A program made the position numbers and the translations under genes. Shown here in pieces: positions 5,835 to 11,854 of a stretch of 11,854 nucleotides of DNA. Each line of letters starts with the position of its first letter. Position 1 is the stretch's first letter. Origin of the DNA: an uncultured Butyrivibrio sp. (GTDB lineage Bacteria; Bacillota; Clostridia; Lachnospirales; Lachnospiraceae). The DNA is taken from the NCBI GenBank assembly GCA_910577605.1, contig CAJTON010000030.1:2630-14483 (forward strand). The letters run 5' to 3'. The notes under the pieces were generated by a model. That model did not search any database. It was given only the letters and a program-made list of their open reading frames with translations, and was not told the origin of the DNA.

Positions 5835-7031
5835 TTAATACTCGGAAAGCGTTTCTTCCCAAGAATATACTAAATCATTTCTTGCTATACGGGGGCGCGC
5901 GGTATAAAGAAACTCGTAGTAATCACCCTCGGAGTACGGGTTATCTTCGTTGGATTCATTATCGGGATTATAGGTGTTTTGTGAGTCGTAAATTCTTATA
6001 TATTTATTACTGTCATTATAACCCGCAAGCGTAACTGTGTGAGCAGGCAAATCCGGATATTTACTGAACAGAATCATAGCCAAAGGATAGCCGTTATCAA
6101 TATTTTTCTTTATTTCGGACCAATACGGTATGCCGTTTTTTATTTTGTAATCAACGCCGTAATATGAAAGGGCAGTTTTCATTTCGTAAATATCGGCGCC
6201 TTTGTTGTAGTTTATTCCCATACGATTACATACATCAAAACCGGTACAAGATGTCATATTTACTGTATTTGCTATTGTGGCGACGACGCAAGCCCAACAC
6301 ATATTGTATATATATTGATTTTGAGGATTGCGAAGCTTTATTGCTTTCATTGAGCCTAATATGCGGCTTGCGTGGACATTGCAATCAAATTCGGCTTTTT
6401 GGGCAGGCCTGAAAAAGTTTACTTTATCTGATATGATTTGCTGCTTTTCATCAAAACTTTTTGATAAAAATGATAACTCGTTTTCTCTAAGATTCTGGGC
6501 GGATATGTATATTGATCTTGTTACTGAATCAGAATGCCCGCCAGTTTTTTGTTCATAATACAGGTCGCCGTCTATAACATAAAATATGCATTCATTATTG
6601 ATATAATCAGTCTCGTTGAGAAGTTTGAGAAGCCCATATTCTCTGCCGATTTGATGTGTATACCCGTTTTCCGCACCTATGATTCCTAGTATAAATTCTA
6701 TTTTCCCGTTGGCAGAAATCGGATAGTAATAAATTTCGTCCTGATATTCATGGAAGTTATACACTATATACGGCGCACATAATTGAAAATCATGTATATC
6801 CAGATTACCTATCCCAATATCTATGGCAAGATTTAAGGCGGAATCCAAAACATCCGCAAGTATGCTGTCAATATATTCTGAGACCGAATCCGGAATCAGG
6901 TCGGTAAGCTGTTGGTGTTTATAAACGCATTCGTATTTTTCTTCATAGGCGTAGGTCGGCATTGCGATAACAAAAGAACAAATTCCGACCAAAAGTAATA
7001 CCGCAATTTTTTTGAACTTACATATATTCAT
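5835..7031 (-). CDS. Secreted papain-like (C39-like) cysteine peptidase
   Basis: 398 residues from the ATG at 7031. This start is preferred over ATG 7037 because GGAG lies 8 bases before it but only 2 before the other. A signal peptide (KFKK, hydrophobic core, cleavage likely after PTYA, about residue 28) sends it outside. Residues about 30-225 are an unrecognised, mainly beta-rich region that could be a propeptide or substrate-binding domain. The C-terminal catalytic domain is papain-like: Gln239, then NMCWAC with Cys245 (six residues after Gln, as in papain), His331 in PAHTVTLAGYN, and Asp349 in IRIYDSQ. This matches the C39-like/papain-like cysteine peptidase superfamily and resembles staphopain-type active sites. 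There is no ABC transporter fused or nearby, so it is not a bacteriocin-processing exporter. It shares an operon with the lipoprotein at 5080-5814. The gene is more AT-rich than its neighbours. Confidence 0.75.
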   Translation of the reverse strand: MNICKFKKIAVLLLVGICSFVIAMPTYAYEEKYECVYKHQQLTDLIPDSVSEYIDSILADVLDSALNLAIDIGIGNLDIHDFQLCAPYIVYNFHEYQDEIYYYPISANGKIEFILGIIGAENGYTHQIGREYGLLKLLNETDYINNECIFYVIDGDLYYEQKTGGHSDSVTRSIYISAQNLRENELSFLSKSFDEKQQIISDKVNFFRPAQKAEFDCNVHASRILGSMKAIKLRNPQNQYIYNMCWACVVATIANTVNMTSCTGFDVCNRMGINYNKGADIYEMKTALSYYGVDYKIKNGIPYWSEIKKNIDNGYPLAMILFSKYPDLPAHTVTLAGYNDSNKYIRIYDSQNTYNPDNESNEDNPYSEGDYYEFLYTARPRIARNDLVYSWEETLSEY

Positions 7032-7059
7032 TACCATAACTCCAATAATAACACTTTAT

Positions 7060-7091
7060 TACATAATATAATGTATCAAGAAATGCGTCAA
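7060..7091 (-). promoter_or_regulatory. Promoter of the peptidase/lipoprotein pair
   Basis: On the minus strand TTGACG (7091-7086), a 17-base spacer, and TATTAT (7068-7063), close to consensus. The inverted repeat TACAT (7060-7064) / ATGTA (7071-7075) covers the -10 and could be an operator, although it is short and AT-rich. It is divergent from the padR promoter about 35 bases away. Confidence 0.65.
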
Positions 7092-7124
7092 TCTGAAATT
7101 TCGGCTTTTCTTACAAAAAAGCTC

Positions 7125-7153
7125 TTGACAATATCGATACTCGATGTTAAACT
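7125..7153 (+). promoter_or_regulatory. padR promoter
   Basis: TTGACA at 7125-7130 is a perfect -35. A 17-base spacer leads to TAAACT (7148-7153), a four-of-six match for the -10. The spacer contains the first TCGATACTCGAT operator-like unit, so a bound regulator would sit between the promoter elements. Confidence 0.6.
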
Positions 7154-7183
7154 ATCGATAGTCGATATTGATACTCGATATTA
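7131..7183 (+). repeat. Three-copy PadR operator-like repeat
   Basis: Three 12-base units are nearly identical: TCGATACTCGAT (7134-7145), TCGATAGTCGAT (7155-7166) and TTGATACTCGAT (7168-7179), offset by 21 and 13 bases. Each is close to palindromic around TCGA/TATCGA half-sites. They cover the promoter spacer and the region just before the padR ribosome binding site, the expected position of an autoregulatory PadR operator. Confidence 0.65.
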
Positions 7184-7199
7184 AAAAAGGAGGTGCTTC

Positions 7200-7514
7200 A
7201 TGGCAAGGGAACAACTGCAAACGTTGAGCGAACCCATGTATTATATACTGCTCGCGCTTACTGACGAGTGCTGCGGAGTTGATATAATGCAGAAGGTGGG
7301 GGAAATTTCCCGCGGGCGGATAGCGGTCGGACCGGGAACGTGCTACGCGCTGCTCGACAAGTTTCTTGCGTCGGGCCTTATCGTACAGACAAAGGCGGAG
7401 GGGCGAAGGCGCAGCTATATAATCACAGAGGCGGGAATCGAAATGCTGAACCGCGAATATGAGAGGCTTGAGGCAATGCTTTCCGAGGGCGGCGCGATAC
7501 TGAATAAAAAATGA
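7200..7514 (+). CDS. PadR-family transcriptional regulator
   Basis: 104 residues, the short PadR class. The winged helix-turn-helix starts with MYYILLALTDECCGVDIMQKV, followed by the family-typical VGPGTCYALLDKFLASGLI and the wing EGRRRSYIITEAG. A short C-terminal helix (LNREYERLEAML) would serve dimerisation. AAGGAGG (7187-7193) precedes the ATG at 7200. The gene is 13 bases upstream of the DUF2812 gene on the same strand, a common pairing in Clostridia in which PadR represses itself and a membrane protein. The three TCGAT repeats upstream are its likely operator. The ligand is not known. Confidence 0.93.
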   Translation: MAREQLQTLSEPMYYILLALTDECCGVDIMQKVGEISRGRIAVGPGTCYALLDKFLASGLIVQTKAEGRRRSYIITEAGIEMLNREYERLEAMLSEGGAILNKK

Positions 7515-7527
7515 AAGGGTGACAGGT

Positions 7528-8283
7528 ATGGAAGATAGGGATAATAAGAAAAGCAAGCTTTACAAGGAATGGTTCTGGGGCTCGCAGTATGATCTGAAGG
7601 CGCTGTGCGTGCATTTTGAGCAGATGGCGGCGAAAGGGCTTATGTTTAAAGGAGTAAAAGGATTGACATACTGCTATGAACGGTGCGAGCCGAAAAAGGT
7701 GCGCTTTTGCGTTGACTGTTTTGACAAGGCGACAGGCTTTGATACCAATGCGGAGCCTGAAACGCTGGAATATATTGAATATTGTGAGAAAGCGGGATGG
7801 CATTATATATGCACAAACGGAAGGCTGCAGTATTTTTATACGGAGGAAAGCAGCGCGGTGCCGATACGGACAGACAGCGGCGCGTCGTTTAAATCCGTCG
7901 TACGAAATACGCTCAGGACGAATGCTGTCGCGTGGTTCGTTCTGCCGGCAATCTATCTTTTTACGATTTCCATGTGGCTTTTCAGAGATAACTACTATTC
8001 GTTTGTACAGATGGCTACGGACGGGATATGGCACAGTATTTTTTTCGCTTATATCTTTTATATTATTATAGCGCTTACGGGCGTCGCAAGATTTCTGATA
8101 TTTTATTTCAGGAACAAAAAAATAGCGCGCGAAGGCGGAGAGGTGCGCTATTATTCGGTTAAAAGCACAAAGCTTTACGGCGGATTTATCAAAGCGATGT
8201 GGGTTATCGCGTTTCTGGGGCTGACAAGCGGAATAATGTACAGCGCCGTTTCGGTCAGGGCGGTTTTTATAGGCGTAGGCTGA
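7528..8283 (+). CDS. DUF2812 membrane protein, N-terminal part of a frameshifted gene
   Basis: 251 residues from ATG 7528 (preceded by AAAGGG about nine bases away; GTG 7519 is a less likely start). Residues about 14-110 form the DUF2812 domain, recognised by EWFWGSQYDLKALCVHFEQMAAKG and a second Cys/aromatic half ending in YICTNGRLQYF. Hydrophobic segments follow at about 133-152, 170-194 and 219-248. The frame stops at TGA 8281-8283 in the middle of a membrane segment, and the coding sequence clearly continues in another frame (8280-8900). The intact protein would be about 457 residues. DUF2812 proteins have no established biochemical function but are typically PadR-controlled membrane proteins. 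Whether the fragment is made or stable is unknown. Confidence 0.8.
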   Translation: MEDRDNKKSKLYKEWFWGSQYDLKALCVHFEQMAAKGLMFKGVKGLTYCYERCEPKKVRFCVDCFDKATGFDTNAEPETLEYIEYCEKAGWHYICTNGRLQYFYTEESSAVPIRTDSGASFKSVVRNTLRTNAVAWFVLPAIYLFTISMWLFRDNYYSFVQMATDGIWHSIFFAYIFYIIIALTGVARFLIFYFRNKKIAREGGEVRYYSVKSTKLYGGFIKAMWVIAFLGLTSGIMYSAVSVRAVFIGVG

Positions 8284-8900
8284 CGGCGCTGATAATTTTT
8301 ATAGTGATCAAGGTCACAACCTCCAAAAAAGCGACGCGGGCGGGAAATATAGCGTTCACGGTAGTGCTGTCAGTGGTTTCGATATATCTTGTCCTTATTA
8401 TAGTAACTTTGGTAAATGTCGCTACTGGAAGATACAGCGGTGAAGTCACCAAAAACGGCGAGACCTACCGTTACAGCGAGGATAAGCTGCCGATAACCAT
8501 GGCGGAGTTAGGCGTAGAAGCGGATGAAGACGAATATCTTTATGAGGAAACAACGAGCGATAAAAGAAGGGGACTTTTCGCGAGTCTTCATGAGTACGGG
8601 GACGCTTATGTGAAGGAGGACAGCGAGGAGGGCTGGCTTGCAGAATATTCAGTTGATGTATTTAGAAGCAAAAGTATATATTTTAAGAACAAGTACGAAG
8701 AGAAGCTCGCCGAAATGGGAGAGGACGGACTTACCGAAGTCGGTGGAGGGGAAGCCTTTGGGTGCAGGATATATAAGCTTGGAGGGAATAACTCCTATTG
8801 GCGTTATCTCAAATTTGAGGACTGTCAGGTCTTTATCAAGTGCAGCTGGGAACTGAGTGAGCGGCAGCTTGAACAGCTTATAAAGGCGTACGGATTCTGA
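8280..8900 (+). pseudogene. DUF2812 protein gene, C-terminal part after the frameshift
   Basis: This frame picks up exactly where the 7528-8283 frame ends: LTALIIFIVIKV continues the membrane segment. A further TM (about NIAFTVVLSVVSIYLVLIIV) and an extracytoplasmic or soluble region of about 150 residues follow, ending EQLIKAYGF. One missing base near 8280 (for example GGCCTG becoming GGCTG) would join the two frames as GVGLTALIIF. As a separate gene it lacks a credible start: GTG 8199 lies in a nonsense-like overlap (FGQGGFYRRR), GTG 8304 has no ribosome binding site. It is therefore treated as the 3' half of one gene, broken by mutation, sequencing error or, less likely, programmed frameshifting. 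Confidence 0.7.
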
Positions 8901-8909
8901 TATAAATCC

Positions 8910-9192
8910 CTCGGAGCTTTCAAGGCTTATGAAAGGTATTCAGAGATGTATACGGTGAAACTCCGTCGGCGGAGAATGCGTCTGCGCGATTCCCGTAATA
9001 AAGGGTTCCTTTGCAAATTCCTTTGAGCGTTTTCTGACGTAGGATTGCGGCAAAATAATCATGCCGGATAAGAGATATTTTATGGGAAACGTAAAAACAC
9101 TGTCGCAGACGGAGGGAATAACCGATATTCTGATGCTTTATAACACGGCAAATTTTATTTCGTACAAAAATATAGTAAAACTGGGATTGTAA
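8910..9192 (+). pseudogene. Decayed DHHW-family (SGNH-like) protein remnant
   Basis: This gene-free stretch holds protein-like fragments in more than one frame. Fragment 1 (frame of 8910) reads LGAFKAYERYSEMYTVK, like the sequence just after the DHHW motif in that family. Fragment 2 (frame of 8959) reads, from about 8992, PVIKGSFANSFERFLT, an in-frame TAG at 9040-9042, then KIIMPDKRYFMG and GITDILMLYNTANF, ending at TAA 9190-9192. The family normally has (L)VIKDSFAN, VDPRYY and GITDVLFLYN at its C-terminus. The catalytic-like Asp of KDS is Gly here, the N-terminal half is missing and the frames are broken, so it is not functional. Such proteins are associated with polysaccharide O-acetylation genes. 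A 43-codon frame (ATG 9061) inside it has no ribosome binding site. Identification is from memory of family motifs. Confidence 0.55.
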
Positions 9193-9215
9193 AAATCGAA
9201 AGCCTCTGTTATTAT
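9187..9215 (+). promoter_or_regulatory. glnS operon promoter
   Basis: TTGTAA at 9187-9192 (four of six), a 17-base spacer, and TATTAT at 9210-9215 (five of six). Transcription would start near 9222, leaving about 35 nt before the ATG at 9257. There is no room for a T-box leader. The -35 overlaps the stop codon of the DHHW remnant. Confidence 0.55.
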
Positions 9216-9256
9216 ATTAAGGAATATATATGAGTTTCAGTTGGAGGAATTCCCGG

Positions 9257-10921
9257 ATGGAGAATGAAGCATCGGTATCAAAGAATTTTATTGAGCAGAT
9301 CATAGACAGGGATATAGAAGAAGGGCACTGCGAAACGGTCAGGACCAGATTTCCGCCGGAGCCGAACGGTTATCTTCATATAGGACACGCGAAATCCATA
9401 CTTCTCAATTACGGACTTGCCAAGGAGTACGGCGGAAAGTTCAATATGAGATTTGACGATACGAACCCGACCAAGGAGAAGGATGAGTTTGTGGAGTCTA
9501 TCAAAGCTGACGTCGAGTGGCTCGGAGCCGATTATGAGGACAGACTTTTCTTCGCGTCGGATTATTTTCAGATAATGTATGAGGCGGCTGTCAAGCTTAT
9601 AAAGAAAGGAAAGGCGTATGTCTGCGACCTTTCGGCTGACGAGATAAGGGAATACCGGGGAACGCTCACCGAGCCGGGAAGAAACAGTCCGTACAGGGAC
9701 CGCCCGGTTGAGGAGAATCTTGAGCTTTTTGAAAATATGAAGAACGGAGCGTATGCCGACGGCGAGAAGGTGCTCCGCGCCAAAATAGATATGGCGTCGC
9801 CTAATATAAATATGCGGGATCCGGTTATATACCGCGTGTCGCGTCAGACGCACCACAGACAGGGCGATAAGTGGTGCATTTATCCCATGTATGATTTTGC
9901 CCATCCGATAGAGGATGCTACGGAGGGGATAACCCATTCCATATGTACGCTTGAATTTGAGGATCACAGACCTCTTTACGACTGGGTGGTGAAGGAACTT
10001 GAATATGAGAACCCTCCCAAACAGATAGAATTTGCGAAGCTTTATCTTACGAACGTCATAACAGGCAAAAGATATATAAAGAAGCTGGTTGAAGATAAGA
10101 TAGTAGACGGCTGGGACGATCCGAGACTTGTGTCTATCGCGGCTCTCAGAAGAAGGGGATTTACCCCGGAATCCGTCAGAATGTTTGTCGATCTCGTGGG
10201 AGTTTCCAAGGCAAACAGTTCCGTTGACTACGCGATGCTTGAGTATTGCATAAGGGAGGACCTAAAGCTCAAGCGTCCCCGTATGATGGCGGTGCTCGAT
10301 CCGGTAAAGCTGATAATCGACAATTATCCGGAGGGACAGACGGAGCTTCTTGACGTAGACAATAATCTTGAAAATCCCGATCTTGGCAAAAGGCAGGTTC
10401 CTTTCGGAAGAGAGCTTTATATCGAAAGGGAAGATTTTATGGAGGAGCCGCCTAAGAAATATTACAGGCTTTTCCCCGGCAATGAGGTAAGGCTGATGAA
10501 CGCGTATTTCGTGACCTGTACCGGATGCGTGAAGGACGCGGACGGAAGGGTGATCGAAGTACACTGCACATACGATCCTGAGACGAAAAGCGGTTCGGGC
10601 TTTGAGGGACGCAAGGTAAAAGGAACGATACACTGGGTAAACGCTTCCACGGCGGTCCGGGTAGAAGCGCGTTTGTATGAGAATATCGTTGACGAGGAAA
10701 AGGGAGTGTACAATGAGGACGGAAGTCTGAATCTTAATCCCGACTCGCTTAAAGTCGTTGACAACTGCCTTGTGGAGCCGGAGCTTGCCAAAGCGAAGCC
10801 CTACGAAAGTTTTCAGTTTGTCAGAAACGGATTTTTCTGCGCCGACTGCAAGGATTCCACGCCGGAGCGTCCGGTTTTCAACAGGATAGTTTCACTTAAA
10901 AGTTCATTTAAGCTAAAATAA
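9257..10921 (+). CDS. glnS: Glutaminyl-tRNA synthetase
   Basis: 554 residues, the usual bacterial GlnRS length. It charges tRNA-Gln with glutamine using ATP in the cytoplasm. SKNFIEQIIDRDIEEG is the standard N-terminus. The class I motif PPEPNGYLHIGHAKSI holds HIGH (41-44), and the Rossmann fold continues with FDDTNPTKEKDEFVESIKAD and the GlnRS-type HHRQGDKWCIYPMYDFAHPIED region. GWDDPR (285-290), LRRRGFTP and the C-terminal anticodon-binding beta-barrels (about 340-554) follow. The second class I motif, KMSKS, normally VMSKRKL in GlnRS, reads VITGKRYI (267-274) here, keeping Lys271. The start at 9257 is chosen because GGAGGA (9243-9248) is eight bases upstream, the N-terminus then matches the family, and an ATG at 9230 lies too close to the predicted transcript start. 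It leads an operon with the DUF2225 gene 15 bases downstream. Confidence 0.95.
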   Translation: MENEASVSKNFIEQIIDRDIEEGHCETVRTRFPPEPNGYLHIGHAKSILLNYGLAKEYGGKFNMRFDDTNPTKEKDEFVESIKADVEWLGADYEDRLFFASDYFQIMYEAAVKLIKKGKAYVCDLSADEIREYRGTLTEPGRNSPYRDRPVEENLELFENMKNGAYADGEKVLRAKIDMASPNINMRDPVIYRVSRQTHHRQGDKWCIYPMYDFAHPIEDATEGITHSICTLEFEDHRPLYDWVVKELEYENPPKQIEFAKLYLTNVITGKRYIKKLVEDKIVDGWDDPRLVSIAALRRRGFTPESVRMFVDLVGVSKANSSVDYAMLEYCIREDLKLKRPRMMAVLDPVKLIIDNYPEGQTELLDVDNNLENPDLGKRQVPFGRELYIEREDFMEEPPKKYYRLFPGNEVRLMNAYFVTCTGCVKDADGRVIEVHCTYDPETKSGSGFEGRKVKGTIHWVNASTAVRVEARLYENIVDEEKGVYNEDGSLNLNPDSLKVVDNCLVEPELAKAKPYESFQFVRNGFFCADCKDSTPERPVFNRIVSLKSSFKLK

Positions 10922-10936
10922 ATTGGAGGTAGATTT

Positions 10937-11773
10937 ATGAGTGATATTTTTTCAGGTCTTGAATCAATGGGACTTGGGGGGCTTGACGATGTAAAGATAT
11001 ATGAGGAGGAAAAAAAGGAAACTCCGAAGGACGGCGCGAATGCCGCCGAGCATGTCGTTACGGAGTCGGATTATATTTTTGATAAAAAAATACAGTGCCC
11101 CGTATGCGATAAGGAATTCAAATCCAAAACCGTCAAGACAGGAAAGCCGCGTCTTATAGGGTCTGACTCCGATCTGCGGCCTAAATATTCGGGAATAGAT
11201 TCCATAAAATACGACGCTATCGTATGCCCGAACTGCGGGTATGCCGCGCTGAGCAGGTATTTCGGTTACATGACGACGGCGCAGGCGAACCTTATAAAAG
11301 AGAACGTTTCGACTAAATTCAAGAAGCAGCCCGAGGAAAACGACACATACACATATGACGAGGCGATAAACAGACATAAGCTCGCTCTCTTTAATTCGGT
11401 CGTAAAGAAAGCAAAGATCAGCGAGAGGGCTTACACATGTCTTAAGCTTGCGTGGCTTTACCGCGGCAAAAAAGAGAACCTTCCCGCCGGCTCTGAGGAC
11501 GCGCAGAAGGAATGCGAAAAGAACGAAATGGAAATGCTTACAAACGCTTTCGACGGACTTTCCACGGCCCGCTCAAAAGAGGATTTTCCGATCTGCGGCA
11601 TGGACGAATCCACGTTTGACTATCTTCTTGCCGATCTTGCGGCAAGACTCGGAAATTATGATTTTGCCGTTAAAATGTCGTCGGCTGTGATAGTTTCCAG
11701 GACGGCGAATACAAAACTCAAGGAAAAGGCGAGGGATCTGCGCGACAGGATAAAAAACAAGGTCGGCAAATAG
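10937..11773 (+). CDS. DUF2225 zinc-ribbon protein of unknown function
   Basis: 278 residues. After an acidic, low-complexity N-terminus (about 1-45), two CxxC pairs, CPVC (54-57) and CPNC (97-100), bracket a basic region (KSKTVKTGKPRLIGSDSDLRP) and would bind one zinc ion. CPNCGYAAL is typical of the DUF2225 family, common in Clostridia and related Firmicutes. The C-terminal part (about 120-278) is helical, with repeat-like pairs of helices (YTCLKLAWLYRGK, LLADLAARLGNYDFAVKMSS) that suggest a TPR-like fold. No catalytic motif is seen and the biochemical role is unknown. GGAGG precedes the ATG. The gene is 15 bases after glnS and 24 bases before the next gene, so it is the middle of an operon. 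Confidence 0.88.
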   Translation: MSDIFSGLESMGLGGLDDVKIYEEEKKETPKDGANAAEHVVTESDYIFDKKIQCPVCDKEFKSKTVKTGKPRLIGSDSDLRPKYSGIDSIKYDAIVCPNCGYAALSRYFGYMTTAQANLIKENVSTKFKKQPEENDTYTYDEAINRHKLALFNSVVKKAKISERAYTCLKLAWLYRGKKENLPAGSEDAQKECEKNEMEMLTNAFDGLSTARSKEDFPICGMDESTFDYLLADLAARLGNYDFAVKMSSAVIVSRTANTKLKEKARDLRDRIKNKVGK

Positions 11774-11797
11774 CCGGTTCTTGGAGGGATATAAAGT

Positions 11798-11854
11798 ATG
11801 AATAAATTAAGGGAAAACAGATTTTGCAGGGGCGTAGGCAAAGTCTGGAACAAT
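11798..11854 (+). CDS. Start of a further operon gene, cut by the window end
   Basis: ATG 11798 follows GGAGGG (11783-11788), and 19 codons (MNKLRENRFCRGVGKVWNN) remain open to the last base. It lies 24 bases after the DUF2225 stop on the same strand, so it probably belongs to the glnS operon. The fragment is too short to identify. Confidence 0.55.
   Translation, partial: MNKLRENRFCRGVGKVWNN

Noticed and set aside
7423..8034. Minus-strand open frame of 203 codons opposite padR and DUF2812
   Set aside because: The plus-strand proteins are recognisable families; the antisense translation is rich in Arg/His/Pro without domain structure.
8264..8284. Programmed -1 frameshift site in the DUF2812 gene
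   Set aside because: The in-frame sequence around TTTTT does not give a matching X XXY YYZ heptamer, no downstream stem is evident, and a single-base loss nearer 8280 gives a better-joined protein.
9061..9192. A 43-codon small protein gene from ATG 9061
   Set aside because: There is no ribosome binding site, and its sequence matches the end of the DHHW family and continues upstream of the ATG, so it is part of the relic.
9216..9256. T-box riboswitch before glnS
   Set aside because: Many Firmicute tRNA synthetase genes have one, but the predicted leader is only about 35 nt and shows neither the T-box sequence nor a terminator.
9278..9967. Long minus-strand open frame of 229 codons opposite glnS
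   Set aside because: It lies fully inside the well-supported glnS gene, has no family features and no ribosome binding site, and is the usual antisense shadow of a biased coding sequence.

Overview
The window looks like chromosomal DNA of an anaerobic, motile member of the Firmicutes, most likely class Clostridia (Lachnospiraceae- or Oscillospiraceae-like). The basis is strong AGGAGG-type ribosome binding sites, consensus TTGACA/TATAAT promoters, a sigma-D-like promoter in front of a chemotaxis receptor, and proteins typical of that group (DUF2225, DUF2812 with PadR, ABC-F ATPase, a clostridial-type GlnRS). There are no rRNA or tRNA genes, CRISPR arrays, transposases or phage genes.

Layout. 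(1) Positions 2-256, plus strand: 3' end of an alkylguanine-DNA alkyltransferase-family gene. (2) 335-1879, plus: a six-TM chemotaxis receptor with no extracytoplasmic sensor domain, behind a possible flagellar-type promoter and closed by a bidirectional terminator. (3) 2944-1941, minus: a two-gene marR/flavin-reductase operon joined by an ATGA overlap, with a promoter whose -10 lies inside an inverted repeat. (4) 4724-3150, minus: an ABC-F ATPase of the antibiotic-resistance/translation-factor type, behind a leader of about 285 nt with a perfect promoter, a nine-codon upstream ORF, a terminator-like hairpin and competing helices. (5) 7031-5080, minus: a relatively AT-rich pair encoding a secreted papain/C39-like cysteine peptidase and a lipoprotein. 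(6) 7200-8900, plus: padR with a three-copy operator-like repeat, then a DUF2812 membrane protein that is broken by what looks like a one-base deletion near 8280. (7) 8910-9192: a decayed remnant of a DHHW-family (SGNH-like) protein. (8) 9257-11854, plus: a housekeeping operon of glnS, a DUF2225 zinc-ribbon protein and the start of a further gene cut by the window end.

The window is a patchwork of small, independently regulated sensing and stress modules (MarR/flavin reductase, ABC-F with attenuator-like leader, PadR/DUF2812) between two ordinary chromosomal segments. I see no large new multi-gene system. The most interesting items are the ABC-F leader, the AT-rich peptidase/lipoprotein pair, the DHHW pseudogene and the DUF2812 frameshift.
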